Source: JAFAXA01 sp963777325
Lineage (GTDB): Bacteria; Pseudomonadota; Alphaproteobacteria; Acetobacterales; Acetobacteraceae
Direction: 5' to 3'
Length of the DNA: 64,000 bases
Assembly (NCBI GenBank): GCA_963777325.1
Contig: CAVZQE010000018.1
Location: 124,001 to 188,000, forward strand
In this document: positions 38,101 through 46,769 of the stretch, piece by piece
Numbering within the stretch: the stretch's first letter is position 1
How the letters are laid out: every line of letters begins with the position of its first letter
The notes under the pieces: generated by a model
What the model saw: the letters and a program-made list of their open reading frames with translations, nothing else
The model's database searches: none
Told to the model about the DNA's origin: nothing
Program-made: the position numbers and the translations under genes

Positions 38101-38721
38101 GGCGCGCGGGACGAGGCGAAGCAGCGGGCTGACCTCATGGCTCGTGGACACCTGGGCGAAACCGGCCTCGCGCGCCAGCGCCGCCAGGCGCTGCTCGTGC
38201 GCGGGATGCTTCCAGGCATGGATCAGCGCGACCGCGCAGGCGCCGATGCCGTCGCGCCGGGCCTGCGCGAGCACGGCGCGCGCCCCGTCCTCGTCCAGCG
38301 CCTCGATCTCCGCGCCGTCCACGGCGACGCGGCCGGCGATCTCGGCGACGCGCTCGTAGAGCAGGCTCGGCCGCGTGATGTGCAGATCGAACAGGCGGGG
38401 CCGGGCCTGATTGCCGATCGCCAGCGCGTCGGCGAAACCGCGGTTCACGAGCAGCAGGGTGCGCTCGCCCTTGCGTTCGAGCAGCGCGTTGGTCGCGACC
38501 GTCGTACCCATCTTGACCGCATCCACGACGCCGGGCGGGATCGGCGTCCCGGCTCGAACGCCGAGCACCTGGCGGATGCCGGCGACGGCGGCGTCCCGGT
38601 AGCGGCCGGGATTATCGCTCAACAATTTGTGCGTGCTGAGAGCGCCATCAGGCGCCCGCGCGACGATGTCGGTGAAGGTGCCGCCGCGATCGATCCAGAA
38701 CTGCCAGCCCGTTTCGGTCAT
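35116..38721 (-). CDS. 5-oxoprolinase (ATP-hydrolysing), HydA/HydB fusion
   Basis: This enzyme opens 5-oxoproline to glutamate with ATP. At 1201 residues it matches the single-chain form. The HydA-like half (about 1-680) starts FWIDRGGTFTDIVARAPDG and contains IGFDMGGTSTDVALY, an ATPase-type motif. The HydB-like half (about 690-1201) starts DPVLLELFNNLFMSVAEQTG and contains RGHHADIGGLTPGS. No signal peptide is present, so it is cytoplasmic. It lies upstream of gamma-glutamyltransferase on the same strand, which supports a gamma-glutamyl/glutathione salvage role over hydantoin hydrolysis. Confidence 0.93.
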   Translation of the reverse strand: MTETGWQFWIDRGGTFTDIVARAPDGALSTHKLLSDNPGRYRDAAVAGIRQVLGVRAGTPIPPGVVDAVKMGTTVATNALLERKGERTLLLVNRGFADALAIGNQARPRLFDLHITRPSLLYERVAEIAGRVAVDGAEIEALDEDGARAVLAQARRDGIGACAVALIHAWKHPAHEQRLAALAREAGFAQVSTSHEVSPLLRLVPRADTTVVDAYLSPILRRYVDQVAAELGDTRLYFMQSHGGLTEAQRFQGKDAILSGPAGGIVGAARTAAMAGLDQVIGFDMGGTSTDVALYAGEFERAFETEVAGVRMRAPMMAINTVAAGGGSILHFDGARFRVGPDSAGANPGPAGYRRGGPLTVTDANICVGKIQPAHFPAIFGPQGEEPLDARAVRAGFEAMAARIGKATGTTPDIRDVAEGFLRIAVANMANAIKQVSVRKGHDATRFALACFGGAGGQHACLVADELGMTTVFIHPFAGVLSAYGMGLADQTVMREQAVERPLQAAALPQLGALADALASDARAALIEQGADAARIAVRRLLHLRYAGTEAALIVPFGAFGDVLAAFTEAHRKRFGFATPERAVTVEAVAVEVTASGDAVAEAELPPRAAGSSPEPVDRVQIWSGGRAHEAPVFDRGALRGGDRIAGPALMREAIATTVVEPGWTAEVTARNHMKLHRTEARETRIAHGTDRADPVLLELFNNLFMSVAEQTGAVLQNTSLSVNIKERLDFSCAIFDADGALIANAPHVPVHLGAMGESVRTVLRLRGKTLKPGDVVALNNPFNGGTHLPDVTVVTPVFDETGRDILFFVGNRGHHADIGGLTPGSTPPNSKTLEEEGVVIDDFLLVDGGVFREEAFRALLANARYPARSPDVNVADIKAQVAANEAGVQALGAVVARYGWEVVRAYMRHVMDNAEESVRRVVDRLHDGAFDYVMDDGSPLAVRVSVDKAARRARVDFTGTGAQRADNFNAPPAVTRAAALYVFRCLVGDDIPLNDGCLKPIDIAIPPGTFLSPHPGAAVVAGNTEVSQAVCNALFGAVGALASSQATMNNFLFGDATRQYYETICGGAGAGPDFPGASAVHTHMTNTRMTDPEVLELRYPVRLEAFAIRRGSGGAGAQRGGDGAVRRVRFLEPMTAVIVASRRTVPPFGLEGGEDGAAGRQWIERADGSRSTLTGTDRAELAAGDVFVIETPGGGGFGTD

Positions 38722-38986
38722 CGCATTTATCTCTCTCTGCCTGCATGCATCGCGCGTGCGGCAGGATGATCACTCTAAAGCGAGCGACTGCCAAGTTGTG
38801 CCCGGGCCCACCGCAGCGCGGGAACGGGACCGGGAAGCCGGCGTTTGTGCGACGGACCCCGCACTCTCGAAAGGGTGAGCCAGACATGACCTGAGCGCCG
38901 CCACGCCTCAGCCCGCCTGTTTATTCCGGTTATGTTTCTGAGCGCGCTCCGGCACGTGCAGCCCGGAGGAACCCTGGACGATCGCG

Positions 38987-39697
38987 ATGAGCCACACCAG
39001 TAGCCTGTTCCTGAAAGAGAGACGGCAGAGCGGCGGTTCGATCCACTTTCAACGGGTCAGCTGGGCCTCGCTGGTCGGAGGAGTGGACACGCTCCTGCGC
39101 CGCCACTACCACGTCTATGAGTTCTCTGACGAAACGACGTGCTTGTTCCGGGTCGCGCTCACGCATGCCCGGCACCCGGTCGCCTTCGCCGACGGAACGG
39201 TTGTAGAGATCGGCGAGCCGATTGGAGTATTGCATTTCTGGAACGAACATATCCTGCACTTTCCCGAGCATGGCCCGGACCTGCATTGGGCCAAGGCAAT
39301 GCAGCACCGGATGCGGCGGTCCTTGCGCCTGCTATGCAATCATGTCGAGCGGGATCCCGACTGGGCGGACGTGAAAGCGATCGTTGCCGAAGCGGCCATG
39401 CCGACGCGCTCATCCGCCGGGCAGCAGATGCAGCGGCTCGCGCGTCGGCATGGTTTCGAGGTGGGAGCGGCCGACACTCCGGCGCGGGGCCGGCTCTATC
39501 TGATCGCGGAGAACATTCTGCGCTGGGGCTTCGTGCGCGCCTACAACCCGGGAGCGCTGCCGCGCTGTCATCTGCTCCAGGGGCGCCAGGAGCTCTGGCT
39601 GACGCGTAGGTCGCTGCTCGCGCATTACGGCGGCGGAACGCAGCGTTGTCGGCCAGCGGCGGCGATCGAGCCGGCATTCAGCGAAGCCGCGCGATGA
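38987..39697 (+). CDS. YkoP-like protein of unknown function
   Basis: A 236-residue soluble protein without a signal peptide. The core (about residues 25-150) carries PVAFADGTVVEIGEPIGVLH and FWNEHILHFPEHGPDLHWAK, which resemble the YkoP family found beside glycosyltransferase and polysaccharide-deacetylase genes. No catalytic role is established. The C-terminal part is Arg-rich. Its stop overlaps the ATG of a membrane glycosyltransferase gene by 4 bp, so the two are coupled and probably act together on a lipid- or glycan-linked step. Confidence 0.6.
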   Translation: MSHTSSLFLKERRQSGGSIHFQRVSWASLVGGVDTLLRRHYHVYEFSDETTCLFRVALTHARHPVAFADGTVVEIGEPIGVLHFWNEHILHFPEHGPDLHWAKAMQHRMRRSLRLLCNHVERDPDWADVKAIVAEAAMPTRSSAGQQMQRLARRHGFEVGAADTPARGRLYLIAENILRWGFVRAYNPGALPRCHLLQGRQELWLTRRSLLAHYGGGTQRCRPAAAIEPAFSEAAR

Positions 39698-40878
39698 TCC
39701 CGTTCGTTGCCGGTGCGGCCTGGGCTGCGCTGGTTTCCTGGCTGCTGCACCGCATCCTGCAGCAGTTCCGCGCTCATGCCGCCGACGTGCTGGCGACCGC
39801 ACAGGTCGGCGTCGATGCTTCGAGCGTCGCCGTGATCGTGCCAGCCCGGAACGAGGCACTGAATATCGAGCCGTGTCTCGCCGCCCTGCTTGCCCAGGCC
39901 TACCCGCCCGGACGGCTCGCGATCGTCGCCGTGGACGACGACTCGCAGGACGCCACCCTGGCCGGGATGACGGCACGCGCGGCACGCGATCCGCGCGTGC
40001 GGGTCGTCTCCGCCCCGGCGCTGCCGGCCGGCTGGCTCGGCAAGCCGCATGCGTGCTGGACCGGCGTGGCGGCGGCGGGGGAGCCAAGGTGGCTCTGCTT
40101 CGTCGACGCGGATGTGCGCTTGGAGCCGCCGTTGCTCGCCTCCGCCGTGACGGTCGCCGAGAAGCGCGGGATCGATCTGCTCTCGTTACAACCGTTCCAG
40201 GAGCTCGGGAGTCCCGCCGAGAAACTGGTGATTCCCGCGGGCATGCTGATGATCGCCTGCTGGAAGGGTTCCCGGACGAGCAACGTGAGCGGCGCGGACG
40301 AACTCACGGTCAATGGCCAGTTTCTGCTGATCCGAACGTCGGTCTATCGCGCGCTTGGCGGGCACGCCGCGGTACGCGGCGAAGTCTCCGAGGACAACGC
40401 TCTGGCGCGGCTGGTCGGCATGGCGGGCTACACGGTGCGGGTGCTGGACGCGGAGCGGCTCGCGCGGACGCGCATGTACCGCGATCTGCCTTCGCTCTGG
40501 GAGGGATTCGGCAAGAACGCGGTGGACATTCTCGGCAGCGCCGGCCGGACGCGCGCGGCCGCCCTGGCCGGGGTGCTGGTCGCATGCTGCGCCCTCGCGA
40601 TCCCGATGGCGCTCGGGCGGGCGGCTTGGCTCGACCGGCGGCCGCTGCCCGCGCTTGGCTGCGCGCTGGGTCTGGCCGGGTCCGGCATCATGTTCGGCAT
40701 CTACGGCGCGACCTTGCGGCATTTCCGGGCGTCGCTCCTACTGACCCCGCTCTTCCCTCTGGGCGTCCTCATGACGGCTGCGCTCGGGTGGCGCAGCGTC
40801 CGGCTCCGCCGTCGCGGGGAGGTGCGATGGAAGGGGCGTGCCTACCGGCTCGGCCCGGCCGCCCAGGCGACCTGGTAG
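39694..40878 (+). CDS. Membrane-anchored glycosyltransferase family 2
   Basis: A 394-residue GT2 enzyme with an N-terminal membrane helix (about 3-20), then AVIVPARNEALNIEPCL, AVDDDSQDATLAG, GWLGKPHACWTG, and CFVDADVRL with the DxD. C-terminal membrane segments (about 310-385) follow. This layout resembles CrtQ/HpnB-type transferases that glycosylate isoprenoid or lipid acceptors. The start is ATG 39694, overlapping the YkoP-like stop (ATGA). An AI-2E-family permease follows after 3 bp. A lipid acceptor is inferred from the family. Confidence 0.82.
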   Translation: MIPFVAGAAWAALVSWLLHRILQQFRAHAADVLATAQVGVDASSVAVIVPARNEALNIEPCLAALLAQAYPPGRLAIVAVDDDSQDATLAGMTARAARDPRVRVVSAPALPAGWLGKPHACWTGVAAAGEPRWLCFVDADVRLEPPLLASAVTVAEKRGIDLLSLQPFQELGSPAEKLVIPAGMLMIACWKGSRTSNVSGADELTVNGQFLLIRTSVYRALGGHAAVRGEVSEDNALARLVGMAGYTVRVLDAERLARTRMYRDLPSLWEGFGKNAVDILGSAGRTRAAALAGVLVACCALAIPMALGRAAWLDRRPLPALGCALGLAGSGIMFGIYGATLRHFRASLLLTPLFPLGVLMTAALGWRSVRLRRRGEVRWKGRAYRLGPAAQATW

Positions 40879-40881
40879 GCG

Positions 40882-41985
40882 ATGACCGATCCCAGCGAGG
40901 CGCGGTCGCGAGAGCTCGATTCGCAGTCGCGTGATCCGGGGCCGCCCCGGCGCGCCAAGCCGCGAAACTGGACGCTCGCGGCCGTGGCGGCCGTTCTCAC
41001 CGTCGTCTTTTACGTCCTGCACAACGAACTGCTGCCCTTCATCATCGCCGCCTCCGTCGCCTTTGTCTTCGAGCCGCTGATCAAACGCGTGCAGCCCCAT
41101 GTGGGCAATCACCGGTGGATACCGGTGACGGTTCTCTTCCTCCTCCTGCTCGCCTTCCTGGCGGCGTTCTCATACTGGATCGGAACGGTCGCTTCGTCCC
41201 AGTTCCAGGCGCTCTCGAAGGACGGGCCGCGCATGGTCCAGGAGATGCTCAAGCAAGTCGTGGGTCCGAACGGCATCTCGCTCTTCGGCAAGACCTACAC
41301 CGCCGACGGGCTCTACCAGGCAGCCGCGCAACATGCCGGCAGCCTGCTCACTCCCACCGCCGTCGAGACGGCGGCGGGGCTCGGGATCGGCGCGATCCTG
41401 GGCGGGTTTCTCACCCTGGTGCTCATTCCCTATTTTCTCGCGTCGGGGCCGCGCATCGCGAGAGGCCTGATCTGGCTTGTTCCTCCGGAAAGGCGTCCGT
41501 CCGTCGAGCGCACGCTTCCGGAGGTCGTGCCGGTGCTTCGCCGCTATATCGTCGGGGTCGGGGTCGTCGTGATCTTTACGGCAACTGCCGCCTGGCTCGG
41601 CTTCGGCCTGCTCTTCAAGCTCCCGAACGCCATTCTCCTGTCGCTCGCGGTCGGGCTGCTCGAGATCATCCCGGCGCTCGGCCCGGCCACCTCGATGGTG
41701 CTGGTCGCGCTCTCGGCGACGCAGGAGCACAGCGTCGGCACGGTCGTGTTCCTGATGCTCTATGCCATCTTCCTGCGGCTCGTGATCGATAACGGGGTCG
41801 GGCCAATCGTGCTCGGCCGGTCGGCCCGGCTTCATCCCGTCGCGGTGATGTTCGGGTTCGTGTGCGGGGCCGCCCTGCTCGGGCTGGTCGGGCTGCTGCT
41901 CGCGGTGCCGGCAGCGGCCTGCCTCGTCGTCGTGCTGGACAGCTACTACGCGGAGCCTGTGGCGGAGCCGGAGGCGAGGCCATGA
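40882..41985 (+). CDS. AI-2E family (PerM/YdiK) transporter
   Basis: A 367-residue membrane protein with about eight hydrophobic segments, starting after an Arg/Pro-rich tail. LLPFIIAASVAFVFEPLI near the start and the closing GLLEIIPALGPATSMVLVAL and RLVIDNGVGPIVLGRSARL are family signatures. Despite the name, most members are uncharacterised exporters or Na+/H+ antiporters and do not move autoinducer-2. It overlaps the next gene by 4 bp and follows the glycosyltransferase by 3 bp, so the four genes form one operon. Confidence 0.88.
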   Translation: MTDPSEARSRELDSQSRDPGPPRRAKPRNWTLAAVAAVLTVVFYVLHNELLPFIIAASVAFVFEPLIKRVQPHVGNHRWIPVTVLFLLLLAFLAAFSYWIGTVASSQFQALSKDGPRMVQEMLKQVVGPNGISLFGKTYTADGLYQAAAQHAGSLLTPTAVETAAGLGIGAILGGFLTLVLIPYFLASGPRIARGLIWLVPPERRPSVERTLPEVVPVLRRYIVGVGVVVIFTATAAWLGFGLLFKLPNAILLSLAVGLLEIIPALGPATSMVLVALSATQEHSVGTVVFLMLYAIFLRLVIDNGVGPIVLGRSARLHPVAVMFGFVCGAALLGLVGLLLAVPAAACLVVVLDSYYAEPVAEPEARP

Positions 41986-42735
41986 CACCGCCGCAGACGG
42001 AGACCGGCAAAGCCCTGGAGCCATCGACAGGGGTGCAGCGGCTGTACAACATCCTCAGATGGTGGCCGGTGGCGCTGATCGTGCTCGCCGGGGTGCTCAT
42101 CTGGGTGTCCGGCGTCTACCGCTACGTCTCGCTCGACGAGCTGGAGTCGCAGCAGGCGGAGCTGCGCGCCGTCGTCGCCGCGCACCCGATCGAGGCGGCT
42201 GCGCTCTATGTGGTTGTCTACACGTTGTTCCTGATGCTGTCCCTGCCGGCCGGAGGCGTCCTCACCGCCGCCGCCGGGGTGATGTTCGGAACCTTGATCG
42301 GCAGCGTTCTCGCCGGTGATCGGCGCCGCCCTCGCCGGGACGGCGCTGTATCTGGCCCTGCAATTCGCCGTGGAAGATCCTCTCGCCCGTCGCCATGGTC
42401 CCCTCGTCGAGAAGATCCGCCGGGAGATGGAGACCGACGGCGTGAGTTACCTGCTGGTGCTCCGGCTGCTGCCCGTGCTGCCGTTCTGGCTGGTGAGCCT
42501 GCTGCCGGTGCTGGTCGGCATGCGCTTCGGTCCCTACTTCTTCGCGACCGTGGTCGGGGTCATCCCGCCAACCGTCGTGTTCGTCTCGCTCGGAACCGGG
42601 GCTCGCCAGATCCTCTCCAATCACGGGCATCTGCATCTCGCGAGCACGCTGTCCCTGGACGTGCTGCTGCCGCTGGTCGGCCTCGCCGTCCTGTCGCTGC
42701 TGCCGATCGCTTGGCGGCACTGGCGCGGCAGCTGA
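41982..42735 (+). pseudogene. VTT/TVP38 (DedA-superfamily) membrane protein, broken by one frameshift
   Basis: VTT proteins are polytopic membrane proteins linked to lipid scrambling in related families. The N-terminal part (ATG 41982, LRWWPVALIVLAGVLIWVSG, LSLPAGGVLTAAAGVMFGT) runs to IGSVLA. The remainder (IGAALAGTALYLALQFAV..., FWLVSLLPVLVGMRFGPYFF) continues in another frame. Removing one G at about 42315-42316 restores one continuous protein of about 250 residues. It is either a real frameshift or an indel error. The start overlaps the AI-2E-type gene (ATGA). Confidence 0.82.
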
Positions 42736-42738
42736 GGC

Positions 42739-44052
42739 TCAGAGGTCGCCCCAGTCGAGATCTCCGGTCAGCGCCACCGGCGCTTCCGGCTCGTGTTGGT
42801 AGCGGCGCGTCCAGGGCCGGCGCGCCAGCCTGCCGGCCTCGGGCTTGAAGGCCAGCACCTGCGCGACCGACAGCAGCCCGCGGTCGAAGGCGTACGCCAT
42901 GCCGGCCATGTACATGCGCCAGATGCGGTAGTTCCGGTCGCCGGCGATGGCGATCGCCTGCTCCCGTCGCGCCTCCAATCGCCGGACCCAGTGCAGCAAG
43001 GTCGGCGGGTAGTGTGGGCGCAGATCCTCGACATCGGCGATCTCCAGCCCCGATCCGGCGATCTCGTAGAGCACCCGCGAGACATGCGGCAGTTCGCCGC
43101 CCGGGAAGACGTAGCGGTCGATGAACTCGCCGCCGGGCGGCCCGCCCGCCTGTCCGTCGCGGTCGCTCACGGTGATGCCGTGGTTCAACGCGACGCCGCC
43201 CGGCTTCAGCACGCGGGCGATGACGCCGAAATAGGCGGGCAGGTTGGCGAGCCCGACATGCTCGTACATGCCGACAGAGACGACACGGTCGAACCGCGCA
43301 GCCTCGGGCAGGTCGCGATAGTCCTGCAGGCGGATCTCGATCCGGTCCGCGAGACCCGCTGCGGCGATGCTGTCCCGCGCGTACTGAAACTGCTGTTCGC
43401 TGAGCGTGATCCCGACCCCGGACACGCCATAGCGGGACGCCGCCCAGCGCAGCAGCCCGCCCCAGCCGCAGCCGATATCGAGCAGCCTCTGTCCGGGTTC
43501 GAGCCGCAGCTTGCGGCAGAGATGGTCGAGCTTCCGCTCCTGCGCGGTGTCGAGATCCTCGGCGCCGGTCGCGTAATAGGCGCAGGAATAGACCATGTTC
43601 CGGTCGAGCCAGAGCGCGTAGAAGGCGTTCGACACGTCGTAGTGATAGCTGACATTGGCGGCGTCGCGCCGGCGGCTATGGCGGCGGCGGAACAGCTTGA
43701 GCAGCGGCGCAAGCCGCCGCGCCGCCGGGGTGCGGCCGATCCGCTCCGCCAGTTCGACGCCGACCCGCAGCACGTCCTGCAACCGGCCGTCGACGACGAT
43801 GTCTCCCTCGACATAGGCCTCGCCGAGACGGCCGATATTTCCCGTCAGCACGCCGCGCAGCACGCGCGGCGACCGGATGGCGATGGTCACGGCCGGCGAG
43901 GGTGCGAAATCAAAGGCTGTTCCGTCCCAGAACGCGATCCTGAGCGGCAATGGCGGATCGGAGAGACGGCGGCGCAGGAACGCGAGAACCCTCTCTCTCG
44001 CGCTCCGTCCCATCGTCATCGTGCCCTGGCGGAAGTCCCGAACGGGTCTCAT
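42739..44052 (-). CDS. cfa: Cyclopropane-fatty-acyl-phospholipid synthase family methyltransferase
   Basis: CFA synthase adds a methylene from S-adenosylmethionine to unsaturated phospholipid acyl chains. The 437-residue protein has the N-terminal lipid-binding domain (about 30-120). Next come NVSYHYDVSNAFYALWLDRN, YSCAYY, the SAM motif LDIGCGWGG near residue 195, VGMYEHVGL and the C-terminal NYRIWRMYMAGMAYAF, all expected. It ends 3 bp from the convergent VTT gene and starts about 20 bp after the hemJ stop, so it may be transcribed with hemH-hemJ. Confidence 0.92.
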   Translation of the reverse strand: MRPVRDFRQGTMTMGRSARERVLAFLRRRLSDPPLPLRIAFWDGTAFDFAPSPAVTIAIRSPRVLRGVLTGNIGRLGEAYVEGDIVVDGRLQDVLRVGVELAERIGRTPAARRLAPLLKLFRRRHSRRRDAANVSYHYDVSNAFYALWLDRNMVYSCAYYATGAEDLDTAQERKLDHLCRKLRLEPGQRLLDIGCGWGGLLRWAASRYGVSGVGITLSEQQFQYARDSIAAAGLADRIEIRLQDYRDLPEAARFDRVVSVGMYEHVGLANLPAYFGVIARVLKPGGVALNHGITVSDRDGQAGGPPGGEFIDRYVFPGGELPHVSRVLYEIAGSGLEIADVEDLRPHYPPTLLHWVRRLEARREQAIAIAGDRNYRIWRMYMAGMAYAFDRGLLSVAQVLAFKPEAGRLARRPWTRRYQHEPEAPVALTGDLDWGDL

Positions 44053-44071
44053 CGTCGCACCGTCCCCTGGG

Positions 44072-44524
44072 TCAGAACGGGCGGACGATGACCATGATGA
44101 CGATGATCGCCATCAGCGCCGCCGGCACCTCGTTCGCGATCCGGTAGAAGCGCTGCGGCTTCACGTTGCGGTCCTCGAGAAAGTTGCGCCGCCACTTCGA
44201 GGCCGCGCCGTGATAGGCGCCGAGCAGCAGCACGCAGGTGAGCTTCACGTGCCACCAGCCGTCGCCCCAGTCGATGATGCCCGGAGTGAGGATGAGGATG
44301 ATGCCGAGGGTGAAGACGGCATACATTGCCGGGTTGATGATGCCCTTCATCAGCCGGCGCTCCATCACCTTGAAGCGCTCGCTCTCGGCCGAGCCGCGTG
44401 GCACCTCGCAGTGATAGACGTAGAGGCGCGGCAGATAGAGCATCCCCGCCATCCAGGCGATCACCGCAATGACGTGCAGCGCCTTGGTCCAGGGGTAGAG
44501 ATAGGCGAAGGCGTCGATGGTCAT
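44072..44524 (-). CDS. hemJ: Protoporphyrinogen IX oxidase HemJ
   Basis: HemJ is the membrane protoporphyrinogen oxidase used by most alphaproteobacteria. The 150-residue protein has four membrane helices. The first contains ALHVIAVIAWMAGMLYLPRL with the conserved His, followed by YHCEVPRGSAE, and the third KLTCVLLLGAYH. I chose ATG 44524, which overlaps the hemH stop by 4 bp (ATGA) and gives the usual length. Coupling with hemH puts the last two steps of heme synthesis in one unit. Confidence 0.93.
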   Translation of the reverse strand: MTIDAFAYLYPWTKALHVIAVIAWMAGMLYLPRLYVYHCEVPRGSAESERFKVMERRLMKGIINPAMYAVFTLGIILILTPGIIDWGDGWWHVKLTCVLLLGAYHGAASKWRRNFLEDRNVKPQRFYRIANEVPAALMAIIVIMVIVRPF

Positions 44525-45604
44525 GCCGCGACGGCGATGCGAGCGGGCAGGTCCACGTCGTCCGCCTCGGAGGGCGGCGTACCGGCGCGGGCGTGCGGGC
44601 AATCGCCATGCGGGCGCGGACAGGTGCGGCGGCCGGCGAAGCTGCACAGGCCCGGCCCTTGGCGGCGGGCCTGGCGCACGAGCCCCGCAAGCGCGGCGAT
44701 GAAGCCCGGATCGACGCTCTGGGTCGGGACGCGGAAATACCCCGGCACCCCGAGCTTATCCGCGAGATCCCGGGTACTCGACGTCCAGCTCGACGAGCGT
44801 TTCGGAGTGCTCGGAGACGAAGGCGATCGGCACGACGAGCAGCGCCGCTCCGTCATGCGCCGCGCGCTCGATCTCGGAATCGGTGCTCGGGCCGAGCCAG
44901 ACCTGCGGCGTCGCCCGCGACTGATAGCAGACGACGGCGTCGAGGCCGGAACGGCCCCATGCCCGCAGCACCCGCGCGGTCGTGCGCTCGACCTGGAACT
45001 GGTAGGGGTCGCCCCTCTTCACGATCGTCTCCGGCAGGCCGTGGGCGGAGAACAGCACCCGGAGCGGGATGGCCGGGTCAAGGGCGGCGCGGGCGCGCTC
45101 GTAATGCGCGCGCACGATGGCGGCCGTCGCCTCGGCGAACCCCGGATCGGAGTGATAGCAGCATAGGGTCGTCGTGCGTGCGACCAGTCCGGCGCGCGCC
45201 GCTTCCTCGCGCCAGGCGGTCAGCGAGCTGCCCGTCGTGGTCGTCGAGAATTGCGGGTAGAGCGGCAGCAACAACACCTCGTCCGGCTTGAACTCGCGCA
45301 CCGCGCGGGCGGCCTCGTCGCTGAACGGATGCCAGTAGCGCATGGCGATGAAGCAGCGCGCGTCGAGTTCGGGCAGCGCCGCCTCCAGCGCCCGGGCCTG
45401 CGCCTCCGTCTCCTCGAGCAGCGGCGACTTGCCCCCGAGCAGGGCGTAGTTCGCCCGGGCCGGCTCCAGCCGCCGCCGAGCAATGAGCCGCGCCAGCAGC
45501 GGGCGAACGAAGAACGGCACCCGCAGGATGGCGGGATCGCGGAACAGGTTGAGCAGGAACGGCTGCACCGCCTCGGGACGGTCCGGGCCGCCGAGATTGA
45601 ACAA
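44521..45604 (-). pseudogene. hemH: Ferrochelatase HemH, broken by one frameshift
   Basis: HemH inserts iron into protoporphyrin IX. Most of the protein is in one frame: FNLGGPDRPEAVQPFLLNLF, KSPLLEETEAQA, FSAHGLPETIVKRGDPY (catalytic His) and VPIAFVSEHSETLVELDVEY. It then needs a frame change to RDLADKLGVPGYFRVP and the tail that ends at the hemJ start. An extra C in TACCCGGG near 44771 accounts for it. The first conserved residues (RIAIVLFNLGG) extend upstream of TTG 45604, but I see no ATG in that frame before about 45670. HemH is normally essential, so a sequence error or a second copy elsewhere is likely. Confidence 0.85.
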
Positions 45605-45707
45605 AACGATCGCGATGCGGGGCTTGGGGGTGGTCGTGGCTGTGATGGCCGGCGCTCCTGCTCTCGATCCTCGTATCAGAGGGCGGCGGCCGGAATGTCC
45701 AGGGCTG

Positions 45708-46076
45708 TCACCTCCGCGGGCCGGAAGGGGATCGCGTACTCCGTCCAGCCAGGCAAGACCGGCAGCGGCGGCCGGCTACTCGCGGCTCTCCGAGTGGGGC
45801 TGGCCTTGTTGCGGGGCCTGCGAAGACTCTGGCGCTCCCTGTCGGCGTGTCAGCCGCAGGGCGGCTCGCGTCGGTCTGGCCACCGGAGCTGTTCGCCTGA
45901 GGGGGCGCGACGGGAACAGGCGAGGGCTGCGGCTTCGGGGCTTCCTTGGCCTGGGGCGAGAGCGGGACGATGATCGGCTGGGCGAGGGCCGGAACCGCGG
46001 AAACGCCCGCGCCGAGGAGGGCCAGCGAGGCGATCCTGATCGCGCGTGCCGGATGGATTGGATGGTGATGCGCCAT
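45708..46076 (-). CDS. Small exported Pro/Ser-rich protein
   Basis: A 122-residue protein from ATG 46076 (AGAGAGG upstream). The first ~34 residues are a signal peptide (IASLALLGAGVSAVPALAQ). The mature part is rich in Pro, Ala, Gln and Arg without recognisable motifs, so it is probably periplasmic and unstructured. It could be a lineage-specific envelope protein. The Arg-rich tail may indicate a shifted frame near the end. Confidence 0.4.
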   Translation of the reverse strand: MAHHHPIHPARAIRIASLALLGAGVSAVPALAQPIIVPLSPQAKEAPKPQPSPVPVAPPQANSSGGQTDASRPAADTPTGSARVFAGPATRPAPLGEPRVAGRRCRSCLAGRSTRSPSGPRR

Positions 46077-46107
46077 GCCTGGCCTCTCTGCTATGTGACT
46101 GCCGTAA

Positions 46108-46668
46108 TCAGGGCAGCGCCTTGAAGACACGCGTTCCATCCGCCTGTGTCACATAGACGCCGATGAAATCCGGCTTCCTTGCTCGAACGCCCTCTGGCGA
46201 GAGCGGTTTCGGCGCCGTGGATGCGAACGGGCGATGCCGCTCGGCGCTGATCCGCCGGGGCGCGGAGGGCGGAAGTTCGGCCGCGATCGAATTGGTGGCC
46301 GGCCTCGGGACGGGAACCGTCGCAAGGGAAGGCAAGCCGGCGGCGGGCGGCACAGCCGGCTTCTCACCGGCCAGTCCGAGAGCGGGGGGTTCGAGGACGC
46401 CGGCGCTCCGCGCGGCTTTCGGCTCCGAATCCGTGTCGAACCGAAGCGCCGCCGGCTGCTCACGGACGGCGACCGCCTCGGGCGCGGAGGGGCGCGGCAC
46501 CGCCTTCGGCTCGGCCGCGGCCAGGGGCTTCGTTGGCGGCAGGGCCGTAAACGCCGAGGGCGCGGGCCGGTGCGGCGGGCCCATGATCTGCAGCGCCGCG
46601 GCCGCGCCGGCGACGCCGCCGAGGATCGCTCCCCAGGTGTAGATCAGCGGTCGAAAGGAGGCGGACAC
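46108..46668 (-). CDS. Membrane-anchored Pro/Ala-rich protein
   Basis: A 186-residue protein with one N-terminal hydrophobic helix (about 8-28; YTWGAILGGVAGAAAALQIM), a long Pro/Ala-rich spacer and a short conserved-looking end (KPDFIGVYVTQADGTRVFKALP). The layout suggests inner-membrane anchoring with a periplasmic tail. No function is known. It lies upstream of the small exported protein on the same strand, about 30 bp apart. Confidence 0.5.
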   Translation of the reverse strand: MSASFRPLIYTWGAILGGVAGAAAALQIMGPPHRPAPSAFTALPPTKPLAAAEPKAVPRPSAPEAVAVREQPAALRFDTDSEPKAARSAGVLEPPALGLAGEKPAVPPAAGLPSLATVPVPRPATNSIAAELPPSAPRRISAERHRPFASTAPKPLSPEGVRARKPDFIGVYVTQADGTRVFKALP

Positions 46669-46769
46669 GAGGTACGGACCTTTTTCTGGCGGATGCTTCC
46701 CAAGGCGGAACGGCGCGAGCTCATCCTCTCTTTAAGCACTGTCGTGTGGCGGAACTCGGGCACGCGTGC

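Noticed and set aside
40882..41985. Quorum-sensing exporter (autoinducer-2)
   Set aside because: The family name is historical; no luxS or signalling genes are present, and most members are unrelated to AI-2.
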